The notes under the pieces: model-generated
Told to the model about the DNA's origin: nothing
The model's input: only the letters and a program-made list of their open reading frames with translations
Databases searched by the model: none
DNA from: Salmonirosea aquatica
Lineage (GTDB): Bacteria > Bacteroidota > Bacteroidia > Cytophagales > Spirosomataceae
Direction: 5' to 3'
Length of the DNA stretch: 64,000 nucleotides
Assembly: GCF_009296315.1 (NCBI RefSeq)
Contig: NZ_WHLY01000002.1
Span: forward strand, 3,702,501 to 3,766,500
Made by a program: the position numbers and the translations under genes
In this document: piece by piece, positions 1 to 8,107 of the stretch
Position numbering within the stretch: the first letter of the stretch is position 1
How the letters are laid out: each line of letters opens with the position of its first letter

Positions 1-50
1 TAGAAACACTCATCTTCGAATTCGACGAAATAATGCTCGGTTTTAGCCAT
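1..50 (-). CDS. N-terminal fragment of an unidentified protein (runs off left edge)
   Basis: An ATG on the minus strand at 50-48 opens a frame that stays open to the window edge and reads MAKTEHYFVEFEDECF. Only 16 codons are visible, so the product cannot be identified. The acidic start followed by Cys-Phe-Tyr resembles the beginning of some IS200-like/REP-associated transposases of Bacteroidota, whose next residues are usually His-Val-Tyr-Asn-Arg, but this is a guess. A long perfect palindrome lies just upstream, which would fit such a transposase acting on REP-like hairpins. The rest of the gene is outside the window. Confidence 0.45.
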   Translation of the reverse strand, partial: MAKTEHYFVEFEDECF

Positions 51-75
51 ACATACTTTTGAGGTATAGGATTTG

Positions 76-108
76 AGATTTGACAACTTTTTAAAAGTTG
101 TCAAATCT
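76..108. repeat. Perfect 16-bp inverted repeat, REP- or terminator-like hairpin
   Basis: The arms AGATTTGACAACTTTT and AAAAGTTGTCAAATCT (76-91 and 93-108) are exact reverse complements around a single central base. It lies in the 196-bp gap between the leftward partial gene and the rightward gene at 247. These two genes diverge, so a simple terminator role is not obvious. A REP-like or transposase-recognised hairpin is an alternative. The remaining bases up to 246 show nothing else that I recognise. Confidence 0.7.
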
Positions 109-246
109 AATGGAAACCAGCCAATGCGCTACATCCTCGGCGGATCAGTGCGTTAATTCTCAATCTATTCAATGTATCCAAACGACTATCAAATTTCCTT
201 ATAGTGTACAAGCCAACCCTATGGGGTCGCACTATTCCTTCTGACC

Positions 247-588
247 ATGATTAACTACCACAACAAACGCTTCCGCCCGGTCCAGAATACTGAAAACGGC
301 GAAACTTCGGCGGAAACGATTTTCCTGTACCAGCAGGAAGGCACCCTGCTTACTTCTGAATATGCTGGCGGAAAAATAAAAAAAGGCCACCTGATCGGAC
401 TGGTCGACGAAGCGGGGAACATCGATATGCGCTACCATCAGGTTAACGAGCAGGGTGAACTGATGACGGGTACCTGCCAGTCGAAGCCCGAAATATTGTC
501 CGATGGGCGGATTCGACTGCACGAAACCTGGCGCTGGACGTCCGGTGATTGTTCGCAAGGGCAGTCTGTTATTGAAGAGATCCGGTAA
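247..588 (+). CDS. Conserved hypothetical protein, about 113 aa
   Basis: A 113-residue soluble protein without signal peptide or membrane segment. The sequence alternates short polar and hydrophobic stretches, suggesting an antiparallel beta structure. It contains the clear blocks GHLIGLVDEAGNIDMRYHQV (about residues 58-77) and a C-terminal TSGD...SVIEEIR. Similar proteins in Bacteroidota are often carried in databases under the name n-acetylglutamate synthase, but nothing here resembles an acetyl-CoA-binding GNAT fold, so I would not transfer that function. The start ATG is preceded by no Shine-Dalgarno, which is normal in this phylum. It contains one GGTACC site, consistent with resident DNA. 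Confidence 0.8.
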   Translation: MINYHNKRFRPVQNTENGETSAETIFLYQQEGTLLTSEYAGGKIKKGHLIGLVDEAGNIDMRYHQVNEQGELMTGTCQSKPEILSDGRIRLHETWRWTSGDCSQGQSVIEEIR

Positions 589-674
589 CCCCAGCCAAGT
601 AATTACGGTACACATAGGGGTACCTTGAACTCAAAAATCTTATAATTCATATCTCATAACTCATATCAAAATCT

Positions 675-682
675 TACCTTTG
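675..682 (+). promoter_or_regulatory. Bacteroidota -7 box (TACCTTTG) of the aminotransferase gene
   Basis: TACCTTTG matches the Bacteroidota sigma-A -7 consensus TAnnTTTG and sits 47 bp before the ATG at 730, giving a predicted leader of about 40 nt. No clear TTG is present 19 bp upstream. The AT-rich stretch before it (648-667) shares the string CATATCTCATAA with the region upstream of pdhA. Confidence 0.6.
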
Positions 683-729
683 CGGGCAATTTGTTGATAC
701 CGTTTCAATTAACTTAATTTTTTATTGCA

Positions 730-1947
730 ATGTCCGCAGTAGCAGAGCAAACCCAGTTGTTGGCCGACCGCATCAATGCCCTCGAAGAATCTTCGACCCT
801 GGCGATGACCAAGAAAGCCCGTGAATTGGCCGCCGAAGGCCACAAAGTCATCAGCCTGAGCGTTGGTGAACCCGATTTCAAGACTCCCGCCCACATTTGT
901 GAGGCTGCCAAGAAAGCCATCGACGATGGTTTCCACGGCTACTCGCCGGTGGCAGGGTACCCCGACCTGCGCAAAGCCATTGCCGACAAACTGAAACGCG
1001 ACAACAACATAGACTGGAAACCCGAGAATATCGTGGTATCTACGGGCGCCAAGCATTCCCTGGCCAATGTCATTCAGGTACTGGTCAATCCCGGCGACGA
1101 GGTACTGATTTTTGCACCGTACTGGGTAAGCTACTCGGAAATGGTAAAACTGGCCGAAGGCAAATCGGTGATCGTGGATGGTACCTTCGAGAATGACTTC
1201 AAGGTGACTCCCGAACAACTCGAGGCGGCCATCACGCCCCGCACCAAGATCGTAATGTACGCCTCGCCCAACAACCCGACGGGGTCGGTGTACTCGGAGG
1301 CCGAACTGCGGGCTTTGGCGGCGGTCATCGAGAAACATGAAAATATTTACGTGCTGGCTGACGAGATTTATGAATATATCAATTTTACGGACGAAGGCCA
1401 TTTCAGCATGGGGTCTATTCCGGCGCTGAAAGACCGCGTCATTACCGTCAACGGCGTAGCCAAGGGCTTCGCCATGACCGGCTGGCGGATCGGCTTTATC
1501 GGAGCCGCCAAGTGGATCGCCGAAGGTGTGGAGAAATTGCAGGGTCAGGTAACGTCTGGTACCAATTCCATCGCGCAGAAGGCGGCCGTAGCGGCCTTCA
1601 ATGGTACCCTGGAGCCTACCAGAGAAATGGCCGAAGCCTACGCTCGTCGCCGTGATTTGGTGGTAGGGCTTTTAAAAGAAATTCCGGGCTTCAAAGTCAA
1701 TGTACCCCAGGGAGCTTTCTATGCCTTTCCGGATGTGAGCTACTATTTCGGAAAATCCGACGGCAAGAATCTTATCAAGGATTCGGACGATTTCTCGCTG
1801 TGGTTGCTCAACAATTCGTACGTATCCACCGTAGCCGGGTCAGGATTCGGAGCACCTAATTGCATTCGGATTTCTACTGCGGCCTCTGATGAAGCTCTGA
1901 CCGAAGCCGTGCAGCGGATTAAGGAGGCGGTAGCTACCCTAAAATAG
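730..1947 (+). CDS. aspC: Aspartate aminotransferase, class I/II PLP-dependent
   Basis: The 405-residue protein has the full length of a subgroup-Ib aspartate aminotransferase, which swaps amino groups between aspartate/2-oxoglutarate and oxaloacetate/glutamate in the cytoplasm. Visible landmarks are the N-terminal SVGEPDFKTP segment (about 44-53), the cofactor-contact motif NNPTG (about 181-185), a Tyr-containing DEIYEY segment, and the PLP lysine in NGVAKGFAMTGWRIGF (Lys near 245). The start ATG follows a consensus -7 box and gives the usual N-terminus. It appears monocistronic and is closed by a hairpin at 1988. Substrate range (aspartate, prephenate or aromatic amino acids) cannot be settled from sequence alone. 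Confidence 0.93.
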   Translation: MSAVAEQTQLLADRINALEESSTLAMTKKARELAAEGHKVISLSVGEPDFKTPAHICEAAKKAIDDGFHGYSPVAGYPDLRKAIADKLKRDNNIDWKPENIVVSTGAKHSLANVIQVLVNPGDEVLIFAPYWVSYSEMVKLAEGKSVIVDGTFENDFKVTPEQLEAAITPRTKIVMYASPNNPTGSVYSEAELRALAAVIEKHENIYVLADEIYEYINFTDEGHFSMGSIPALKDRVITVNGVAKGFAMTGWRIGFIGAAKWIAEGVEKLQGQVTSGTNSIAQKAAVAAFNGTLEPTREMAEAYARRRDLVVGLLKEIPGFKVNVPQGAFYAFPDVSYYFGKSDGKNLIKDSDDFSLWLLNNSYVSTVAGSGFGAPNCIRISTAASDEALTEAVQRIKEAVATLK

Positions 1948-1987
1948 CGGTAGCATACGAGCCTAAACAGTAGACCATTCCTGATGC

Positions 1988-2024
1988 CAAGGCCCCGCAA
2001 GAGTTCGCTGCGGGGCCTTGTCTT
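1988..2024 (+). terminator. GC-rich hairpin after aspC
   Basis: Perfect 12-bp arms CAAGGCCCCGCA (1988-1999) and TGCGGGGCCTTG (2009-2020) with a 9-nt loop, followed by TCTTT. It starts 40 bp past the aspC stop. The U-tract is weak but stem strength and position fit an intrinsic terminator. Confidence 0.75.
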
Positions 2025-2173
2025 TGGTGAGAAATAAAGTGAGACGCCGCAGAACGAATCAAACTTTGCGGTTTCTGCTTCTGTTATAGAGAAGTAAAAA
2101 CAGAAGCAAATCTCCTATTGGTACCAACCGGTACGTTAGCCCAAAATCGCCGATCGTCGGTTCAAATTTTAGA

Positions 2174-3268
2174 ATGAGCAAATATTATTTTTTAAAGGTA
2201 AAAGAGGTCATACACGAAACGCCCGATGCCGTTACCATCCATTTTTGGCACCCTTTCAACGAAGTAATCAAATACAAGCCGGGACAATTTCTGACGCTGC
2301 TCCTGCCTCAGGGCGATACCAAAATCCGCCGTTCCTACTCCATGTCGAGTTCGCCCTACACCGATGTATCGCTGGCCGTTACGGTAAAGCGGCTCCCGGG
2401 TGGTTTCGCGTCGGAGTACCTTACCTCGACGGTAAAGGAAGGTGACGTACTGGAAGTCATGGAGCCGCTGGGGCACTTCGTTCCCGAACTCGACGCAGAC
2501 CAAAAACGTAGCGTTGTATTAATTGGGGCTGGAAGCGGCATTACGCCGCTGATTTCCATTGCGAAGTCGGTGCTGATGGTGGAGCCCGAGAGCGAGGTGT
2601 ATCTACTCTACGGCAATCGGAATGAGAACAGTATTATTTTCAAGAACCAGCTGGATACTCTGAAAGCCAAATACGGTGAACGGTTCCGGTTGGTTTATAC
2701 CCTGAGTCAGCCTTCCGCGGCGTGGGCGGGCGAAAGCGGGCGTTTGAATAAATCCCAGATTCTGAAAATAATGGAAGGGCTACCCAAGCCACCTCCCGCC
2801 AGGACCGATTACTACCTCTGTGGCCCCGACGACATGATGGAAGAGGCCAAACGGGCGCTGGACATTCTGGCCGTACCCGCTGAGCGCGTTCACAAAGAAA
2901 GTTTCCTTACCGCCACCACTGCCAAAGCCCACGGTGACGTGACCGAGGTACCCTCAGAAAGCGGTGCTGATTCGCCAGGCGACGATTCGCCCAAAGGTTA
3001 CGAAGTCACGGTACTCTACGAAGGCAGCGAGTACAAGTTTCGGGTAGAGCCCCACCAGACTGTGCTGGAAGCGGCGCTGGATCTGGACATCGACCTACCT
3101 TACTCCTGCCAGGCGGGGATGTGCACGGCCTGCATGGGACGCTGCGTGTCGGGCAAGGTGCATCTGGACGAAGAGGATGCACTATCCAAAGCAGAGCTTG
3201 AAGCGGGCTTCATTCTGACCTGTGTGGCCCACCCCATGAGCGACGATGTAGTGCTGGAAGTGGAGTGA
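2174..3268 (+). CDS. Ferredoxin--NAD(P)H reductase with C-terminal 2Fe-2S domain (PaaE/HCP-reductase type)
   Basis: A 364-aa flavin oxidoreductase passing electrons from NAD(P)H through FAD to a plant-type 2Fe-2S cluster. Three modules are visible: a FAD-binding barrel with RRSYSMSSSP (about 52-61), a nucleotide-binding domain starting at LIGAGSGITP (about 117-126), and a C-terminal ferredoxin domain with cluster cysteines in SCQAGMCTACMGRC (about 311-324) and a fourth cysteine in LTCVAHP. A Ser/Gly/Asp-rich linker (about 255-275) joins the last two. This is the architecture of PaaE, but no paaABCD genes are nearby, so the electron acceptor is unknown. A paralogue with the same order of domains lies at 61825-62871. 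Confidence 0.85.
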   Translation: MSKYYFLKVKEVIHETPDAVTIHFWHPFNEVIKYKPGQFLTLLLPQGDTKIRRSYSMSSSPYTDVSLAVTVKRLPGGFASEYLTSTVKEGDVLEVMEPLGHFVPELDADQKRSVVLIGAGSGITPLISIAKSVLMVEPESEVYLLYGNRNENSIIFKNQLDTLKAKYGERFRLVYTLSQPSAAWAGESGRLNKSQILKIMEGLPKPPPARTDYYLCGPDDMMEEAKRALDILAVPAERVHKESFLTATTAKAHGDVTEVPSESGADSPGDDSPKGYEVTVLYEGSEYKFRVEPHQTVLEAALDLDIDLPYSCQAGMCTACMGRCVSGKVHLDEEDALSKAELEAGFILTCVAHPMSDDVVLEVE

Positions 3269-3294
3269 TAAAAATCAGGTGCGAATGGATTCGT

Positions 3295-4053
3295 TTATTC
3301 GCACTTGGCCAGTACCTCTTTGGCTAGTTTCTTGGCCAGCTCCAGATTCACATCTTTGTCTTTGCTCACACTAGCGATGACCTGAAACGTCGTCGCGCCG
3401 ACCAGCACCGTGAGGTAATTGTCTTTTTTGTTAAAAGATGCGGCGTTCCCGATTCCCGGCACATCTTCAAACTTGTCCGTGGTGCTCATGCCCTTGGCCA
3501 TGTCTGCGGCTGCCTCGGCCTGTTCTTTCGAATAGTTAGGGTCGTTTTTTAACCGCGCTTCGGCTACTTTGAAAGCCTGATCCAGTTCCTCTTGGGTGGG
3601 GTTTCGGTAAAATGCCTTGAAATTCTCGAGGGGTGTGGCTTTTTTATTGATCATAAACAAATCACTACCTACCCACATCACGCCTATTTCGTTCTGAAGC
3701 GGAATCTCCATCGTCGAATTTCCCATCTTCATCGTACGGGTACGGTCGCTTTTCCAGGAGTGGACGTACTTGTCGGTATTGGCCTTGCGCTCGGGCGCGC
3801 TTTTATCGTATTTCATTTTAGCATCGGGCATTTCTTCGGAATAATGCTTTTTGATCACTTCCAGGGGTAGCAGCTCGTCCAGCTTGCGCTGGTAGGAAAG
3901 GATGCAATCGCCCTGGCCCGATGAGCTGGCCGGGGATAGGGTTTCCGTTGTCGGGGTATCTGAGTCAGTGCTGACGCTTTCAGCACCGCCACCGCAGGAA
4001 AAAGCCAGGGTAGTGCTAACCACCATAATAATCGAAATAAAGGTTTTTTTCAT
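3295..4053 (-). CDS. Predicted lipoprotein, unknown function (252 aa)
   Basis: The N-terminus is a type II signal peptide with the lipobox LAFSC followed by GGG, which in Bacteroidota often marks surface or outer-membrane lipoproteins. A Ser/Thr-rich linker (about residues 24-50) precedes a folded domain rich in Lys and acidic residues with no motif I recognise. The text around ADMAKGMSTTDKFEDVPGIG and ASFNKKDNYLTVLVG suggests a beta-containing module that measures or binds something rather than an enzyme. It converges with the reductase gene at 3268, 26 bp away. It was probably transcribed alone, since a strong hairpin separates it from blaR1. Confidence 0.8.
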   Translation of the reverse strand: MKKTFISIIMVVSTTLAFSCGGGAESVSTDSDTPTTETLSPASSSGQGDCILSYQRKLDELLPLEVIKKHYSEEMPDAKMKYDKSAPERKANTDKYVHSWKSDRTRTMKMGNSTMEIPLQNEIGVMWVGSDLFMINKKATPLENFKAFYRNPTQEELDQAFKVAEARLKNDPNYSKEQAEAAADMAKGMSTTDKFEDVPGIGNAASFNKKDNYLTVLVGATTFQVIASVSKDKDVNLELAKKLAKEVLAKCE

Positions 4054-4237
4054 AAGTACCGATTGAGGTAGGAGTGAAGAGGTAGGTTGATTAGGACGTA
4101 ATGCCAGACTTTGTGGTAAAGCAAGCGTATTTTTTGCTATTCAACATAAATTGATTAGCCATCGGGTAAAGCGGGGCATTCACCTGACAGCGCCGCCTAG
4201 TAATCGGATTCATCAATCCATGTGTTCTTAACAATAA

Positions 4238-4286
4238 AAACCGCCACCTACCTCAGAATTTCAAATTCTGAGGTAGGTGGCGGTTT
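4238..4286 (-). terminator. Very long perfect hairpin terminator after blaR1
   Basis: Two exactly complementary 24-nt arms (4238-4261 and 4263-4286) flank a single C. The minus-strand transcript leaving blaR1 runs through the stem into five U residues, so it should act as an intrinsic terminator in that direction. The long perfect arms are unusual and could also form a cruciform. Nothing else was seen in 4054-4237. Confidence 0.85.
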
Positions 4287-4308
4287 CACTTTTACCAAAG
4301 AAAAAGCG

Positions 4309-6261
4309 CTACTTTTTCTTCGGTGGTACGGGTGCCGCCGCCGGAGCAGGCGCTACTTTTCCCTGCACGGCTGCGGGGGCTTTGGGTGATCGGGCAGCGG
4401 GTGGAGGCGTTGGGGCTACTTTACCTACCCCTTTTACTTTGGCGGGCCGCTCCACGGGTGGCGGTGGCGGGAGTAGACTGTTTATTTTTTGGGCTTCCAA
4501 TTCCATTTTTCGACCAATTATTTCCATCTTTCCACTAATCGCCTCCATTTTTTGGTCAAATACCTCCGTCTCCTGGTTGAGTTTCTCCATTTCCGCATTC
4601 AGATTATTCAGCGGCTTTTCTGCTTCATTCATCTGTTTGCGGCTTTGGGCGATCTGCTCATTCAGGCTGGTAATTTCCTGCTCCTTTGCTTTGATTTGCG
4701 CCTCGATATCAGCCAGTTGTTTCTCCATATCGGCGGGGGCCGGTTTTGCCTGGCCATTCTTGGGATACATTACCGCCGATCGCTTTTCCATCAGCTTCTG
4801 CCGGGCTTCCTGCGCGTTCTGCTTTTTCCACTCGATTTTTTCCTGCTCCCGCTGAAAACGCTCTACCTCGAACTGCTCTTTTTCGGTTTTCAACTGCAAT
4901 TCGGCCATCCGCTGGTGCAGAGGTTGCAATTGCTGTTGCAGAGCCTGTATTTCTTTGTGATAAGGCTGCATCTGTTGCTGATATTCCTGCATCCTGGCGT
5001 GAAATTCAGCCATCTTTTTCTGGGTAGAATCATTCGAGTAAATAGCTATCGACTCCTCAATCTCTAGGTCCATAGGAACTTCAAGTGGCTCTTCTACCAT
5101 CACAGCGATCTCTTTTTCAATAACGGTATCCGCTATGGTTGCGTTTTTCACAGGAGCGACGACAGACACTTCAGTGTCCCCATTATGTTTTGTGATTTTG
5201 TCGGTTTGTTCTTTCTTCTTCTTGATATCACCCTTCTGAAAAGCATAGACCGATGCACCGACCAATAAGGAAAGCAGCACAATAGCCATAGGCAAATACC
5301 CCGACAACCGCCGCCCAGCAGGTTCGGCTACACCCAAAACCCGACGTACCCGGCGCAGCAACAGGGGCTTGTTGGCCGCAAAAGCTACCACGAGGGAAGA
5401 TTCGTGCCGGAACTCAGCTACCCTTACCAGAGCGTGGGCTAGCGACAGGCGGTCGTCACACACGGCCATCGCCAGGTCGTCGCAGCAATGCTCGCGCTCG
5501 GTGCGAATGCGGTCGGATAACCACCAGAGTGCCGGATGAAAAAAATACACCACTTCCACGAATGATTGCACCAGATTGACGAAATAATCGTGTCGGCGAA
5601 TGTGGGCAAGCTCATGCGCCAGAACGGCTTCCACTTCTTTTACGGAAAGGCCGGTCATAAGTCCAATCGGAACCAGTACTACGGGCTGCAAAACTCCTAC
5701 CACCATAGGCGTAACGATGCGGGCCGTTTCGCGCAGCTCCACCGAACGGCCAATATTCAGCTTGGCCACCAATACGCCAAACCGTGTGTGCCAGACCGCA
5801 TTTTTGACGGGTCTTGAAACGAAGCGGAGCCTTTCCAGATAAAACCATCCGCCCGCAAAGCGTAGCAGCAAAATACCTACCCCAATGAACCAGCAGACGA
5901 CCAGTTCGTTCAAGTGCGCAGCCAACCACAGTTGGATTCTTAGCAAGGTAGGCAAAGGTGCGACCGAGCTATTAAGACCAGCCAGGGTACCCCCTGCTGT
6001 GTAGGGTACCAGCGCCGAAACTGCCGTTTTTTCTATGGTAGCAGGTAGGTAGTATAGGTAGGTAGCCACGGACGCCAGAATTTGGGTACCCAGCATCGTC
6101 ACGCCGAGCGTGTAGCGGGACTGGGCCGAGTGGGAGCGCAGCAGGTAAAAACCCAGCGCGGCTATCGTACATAACAAAGCAGCCTGCCAAACGGAATGCA
6201 GCAAAGTCCAGCCGAGGGCCGACACCTGCGGGGAAGGAATGAGGTCAAGGAGATTTTTCAT
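4309..6261 (-). CDS. BlaR1/MecR1-family membrane metallopeptidase sensor (M56) with long coiled-coil tail
   Basis: A 650-aa membrane protein. The N-terminal half has several membrane helices and the M56 zinc-protease motif HELAH (about residues 215-219) in VLAHELAHIRRHDY, with a downstream TEREHCCDDLA segment supplying the third zinc ligand. A further helix near 320-340 precedes a large C-terminal region (about 400-590) of Gln/Glu/Lys-rich heptads that is strongly coiled-coil. The extreme C-terminus is Pro/Ala/Lys-rich. Unlike staphylococcal BlaR1 there is no penicillin-binding sensor domain, so the signal is unknown. The gene starts 2 bp after blaI, and the family mechanism is signal-triggered cleavage of the cognate BlaI-type repressor. 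Confidence 0.88.
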   Translation of the reverse strand: MKNLLDLIPSPQVSALGWTLLHSVWQAALLCTIAALGFYLLRSHSAQSRYTLGVTMLGTQILASVATYLYYLPATIEKTAVSALVPYTAGGTLAGLNSSVAPLPTLLRIQLWLAAHLNELVVCWFIGVGILLLRFAGGWFYLERLRFVSRPVKNAVWHTRFGVLVAKLNIGRSVELRETARIVTPMVVGVLQPVVLVPIGLMTGLSVKEVEAVLAHELAHIRRHDYFVNLVQSFVEVVYFFHPALWWLSDRIRTEREHCCDDLAMAVCDDRLSLAHALVRVAEFRHESSLVVAFAANKPLLLRRVRRVLGVAEPAGRRLSGYLPMAIVLLSLLVGASVYAFQKGDIKKKKEQTDKITKHNGDTEVSVVAPVKNATIADTVIEKEIAVMVEEPLEVPMDLEIEESIAIYSNDSTQKKMAEFHARMQEYQQQMQPYHKEIQALQQQLQPLHQRMAELQLKTEKEQFEVERFQREQEKIEWKKQNAQEARQKLMEKRSAVMYPKNGQAKPAPADMEKQLADIEAQIKAKEQEITSLNEQIAQSRKQMNEAEKPLNNLNAEMEKLNQETEVFDQKMEAISGKMEIIGRKMELEAQKINSLLPPPPPVERPAKVKGVGKVAPTPPPAARSPKAPAAVQGKVAPAPAAAPVPPKKK

Positions 6262-6263
6262 GG

Positions 6264-6635
6264 CTAACGGTTGTTTTCGAGGTTGTTCAGTAGGGTACGG
6301 ATTTCGTCCAGTTCTTCAGCGGAGGTCTCGTGGTTGCCCAGGGCCTGCATCACCAGCCGGGCCGCCGAGCCCCGGAACGTAGTTTCGACGAAACGGCCCA
6401 GCAACGACTGCTGTGTTTCTTCTTCGTTTACCTGAGCCGTGTACACGTGGGATCGACCTTCTTCAATGCGGCTTAGCAACCCCTTCTCGTGCATAATTTG
6501 CATCAATTTCAGCGTGGTCGTATAGCCCGCCTCTTTGGTTTGAGCCAGGTGGTCGTGTACCTGCCGGACGGTACTCTGGCCATTCTGCCATAGATAGGCC
6601 AGGATTTCTAGTTCGGAGTCGGTGGGCTTTATCAT
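6264..6635 (-). CDS. BlaI/MecI-family transcriptional repressor
   Basis: A 123-aa winged-helix repressor of typical family length. The N-terminal half (IKPTDSELEILAYLWQNG, then TTLKLMQIMHEKGLL) is the DNA-binding wing-helix pattern of BlaI/MecI/CopY proteins; the C-terminal half is the helical dimerisation domain. It is the first gene of a two-gene operon with the M56 protease downstream. Three copies of a TACGA-N6-TCGTA palindrome lie 47-119 bp upstream, strongly suggesting autorepression. The regulated process is not evident because no beta-lactamase is adjacent; the nearest serine-hydrolase gene is at 23.9 kb. Confidence 0.92.
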   Translation of the reverse strand: MIKPTDSELEILAYLWQNGQSTVRQVHDHLAQTKEAGYTTTLKLMQIMHEKGLLSRIEEGRSHVYTAQVNEEETQQSLLGRFVETTFRGSAARLVMQALGNHETSAEELDEIRTLLNNLENNR

Positions 6636-6681
6636 GGGTTAGGGTACCTGGTAGGGAATTATTTTGATGAATATAAGTTTC

Positions 6682-6754
6682 TACGAAGATCTTCGTAACA
6701 AAAGTGTACGAAATAATTCGTAGATGCAAATATTAACTACGATTTTTTTCGTAG
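6682..6754 (-). promoter_or_regulatory. Three tandem 16-bp operators for the BlaI-type repressor
   Basis: Three palindromes with the same frame, TACGA-N6-TCGTA, occur at 6682-6697 (spacer AGATCT), 6707-6722 (AATAAT) and 6738-6753 (TTTTTT). Their centres are 25 and 31 bp apart. The half-site is related to the TAC/GTA-type operators of BlaI/MecI repressors. They lie directly upstream of blaI, covering the expected promoter, so cooperative autorepression is the natural reading. The promoter itself is not clear-cut; TACACTTTTG between the first two operators is the best -7-like stretch. Confidence 0.8.
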
Positions 6755-6842
6755 ATGAGCTCATAAGGAATCGGTGAACTACCTTTTAAGTTTTAAAATA
6801 TTTGGCAAAAGTTTGATAATGAGTGCTTAATGAAGAAAACCT

Positions 6843-7931
6843 CTACTGATTACCGATTTCAAAAAAACGTACCTCGGCTTTTACTGCTTCCAGAATACGG
6901 CGCGAACGCTCGGGACGAGCATCGGTGATAAAGACTTGGCCAAGGGAGCCGTCGTCGATGAGTTCGATGAGTTTTTGGATGCGCTTGTCGTCGAGCTTGT
7001 CAAAGATATCATCGAGGAGCAGGATGGGTTGAGTTTCTTTCTCTGCGGCCAGGAGTTCGTACTGGGCCAGTTTGAGAGCAATCACAAACGACTTCTGCTG
7101 GCCTTGCGAGCCAAATTTTTTCAAGACTACCCCATCGATTTCAAATACGTAGTCGTCCTTGTGGATACCCTTCACGGTACGTTGCGCATGCAGGTCGCGG
7201 GAGCGGTGCTTGCGGAATTCGGCGGGAAAATCGTCGGTGGCCACTTCGCTTTCGTAAATCACGGCGACGGTTTCTTTCTCATTACTCAGAAAAGCGTAAT
7301 ACTTCTGAAAGAGGGGCACGAACCGATCCATAAAGGCCGAGCGCCGGGCGTGGATGCGGATGCCAAGATCAATCAGGGGATCGTTATAGGTTTCGAGCAG
7401 GTCTTCATCAAGGTAGTTGCGCTCGGCGAAGAGCTTCAGAAGTCCGTTGCGCTGGGTGAGAATGCGGTTATATTGCAGGAAATCTTCCAGATAGTGCGGG
7501 TCGAGTTGTGAAAGTACCCCATCGAAAAAGCGTCGCCGTTCCTCGCTGCCTTCGCGTACCAGGTAGGTGTCGTCAGGGGCGATGAGCACCACCGGGAAAC
7601 GTCCGATGTGGTCGCTCAACCGCTCGTAAGGTTTCTTGTCCGACATAAGTACCTTGCGTTGCCCGCGCTGTAGGCTGCAGGTGATCTGGATGCGTTCGTT
7701 CTGCTGGTGGAAGACCCCATCAAGCACGAAGAAATCGGCATCGTGCCGAATGCTCAGGGCATCCTGATTGTGGAAGGCACTCTTGGTCAGGGCCAGAAAA
7801 TAGAGGGCATCCAGCAGGTTGGTTTTTCCGCTACCGTTCTCGCCCACCAGACAATTCACGCGTTCGCCAAACGTAAAACTCCCTTCCTCATAGCTTTTAA
7901 AATTCGTAAGGTGGAGTTTTTCGAGCCACAT
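6843..7931 (-). CDS. recF: DNA replication and repair protein RecF
   Basis: A 362-aa SMC-like ATPase that helps load RecA at gaps and stalled forks. The Walker A motif GENGSGKT lies at residues 30-37. The signature region FGSQGQQKSF and the Walker B ILLLDDIFDKLD (about 300-311) are near the C-terminus, the arrangement expected for RecF. Length and both ends match the family. Unlike many bacteria it is not next to dnaA or dnaN, which is common in Bacteroidota. The start ATG is 176 bp from the divergently transcribed pdhA. No clear promoter was seen. Confidence 0.95.
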   Translation of the reverse strand: MWLEKLHLTNFKSYEEGSFTFGERVNCLVGENGSGKTNLLDALYFLALTKSAFHNQDALSIRHDADFFVLDGVFHQQNERIQITCSLQRGQRKVLMSDKKPYERLSDHIGRFPVVLIAPDDTYLVREGSEERRRFFDGVLSQLDPHYLEDFLQYNRILTQRNGLLKLFAERNYLDEDLLETYNDPLIDLGIRIHARRSAFMDRFVPLFQKYYAFLSNEKETVAVIYESEVATDDFPAEFRKHRSRDLHAQRTVKGIHKDDYVFEIDGVVLKKFGSQGQQKSFVIALKLAQYELLAAEKETQPILLLDDIFDKLDDKRIQKLIELIDDGSLGQVFITDARPERSRRILEAVKAEVRFFEIGNQ

Positions 7932-8107
7932 GCACTTCTTTGTTAGGGAGTTTATGCTTAATTTCGCAGTTCGTTCGGAGGAATAAACGCCCGAACCGGG
8001 GTTCTAATCCAACAAATACAAAGATGTAAAGTTCCTAAGTGAAAGTTATCAATAGCTCCGGCACTTTATCCCATATCTCATAATTTATATCTCAGATCTA
8101 TACCCGT

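Noticed and set aside
2174-3268. Assignment as PaaE of phenylacetate degradation
   Set aside because: The domain order fits, but no other paa gene is in the neighbourhood and the order is shared with other reductases.
4309-6635. Beta-lactam resistance operon
   Set aside because: BlaI/BlaR1-type pair lacks the sensor domain and any adjacent beta-lactamase; the class C-like hydrolase at 23.9 kb is of the esterase/peptidase-like group.
6843-7931. Replication origin near recF
   Set aside because: No dnaA, dnaN or DnaA-box cluster was seen; recF alone does not mark an origin.
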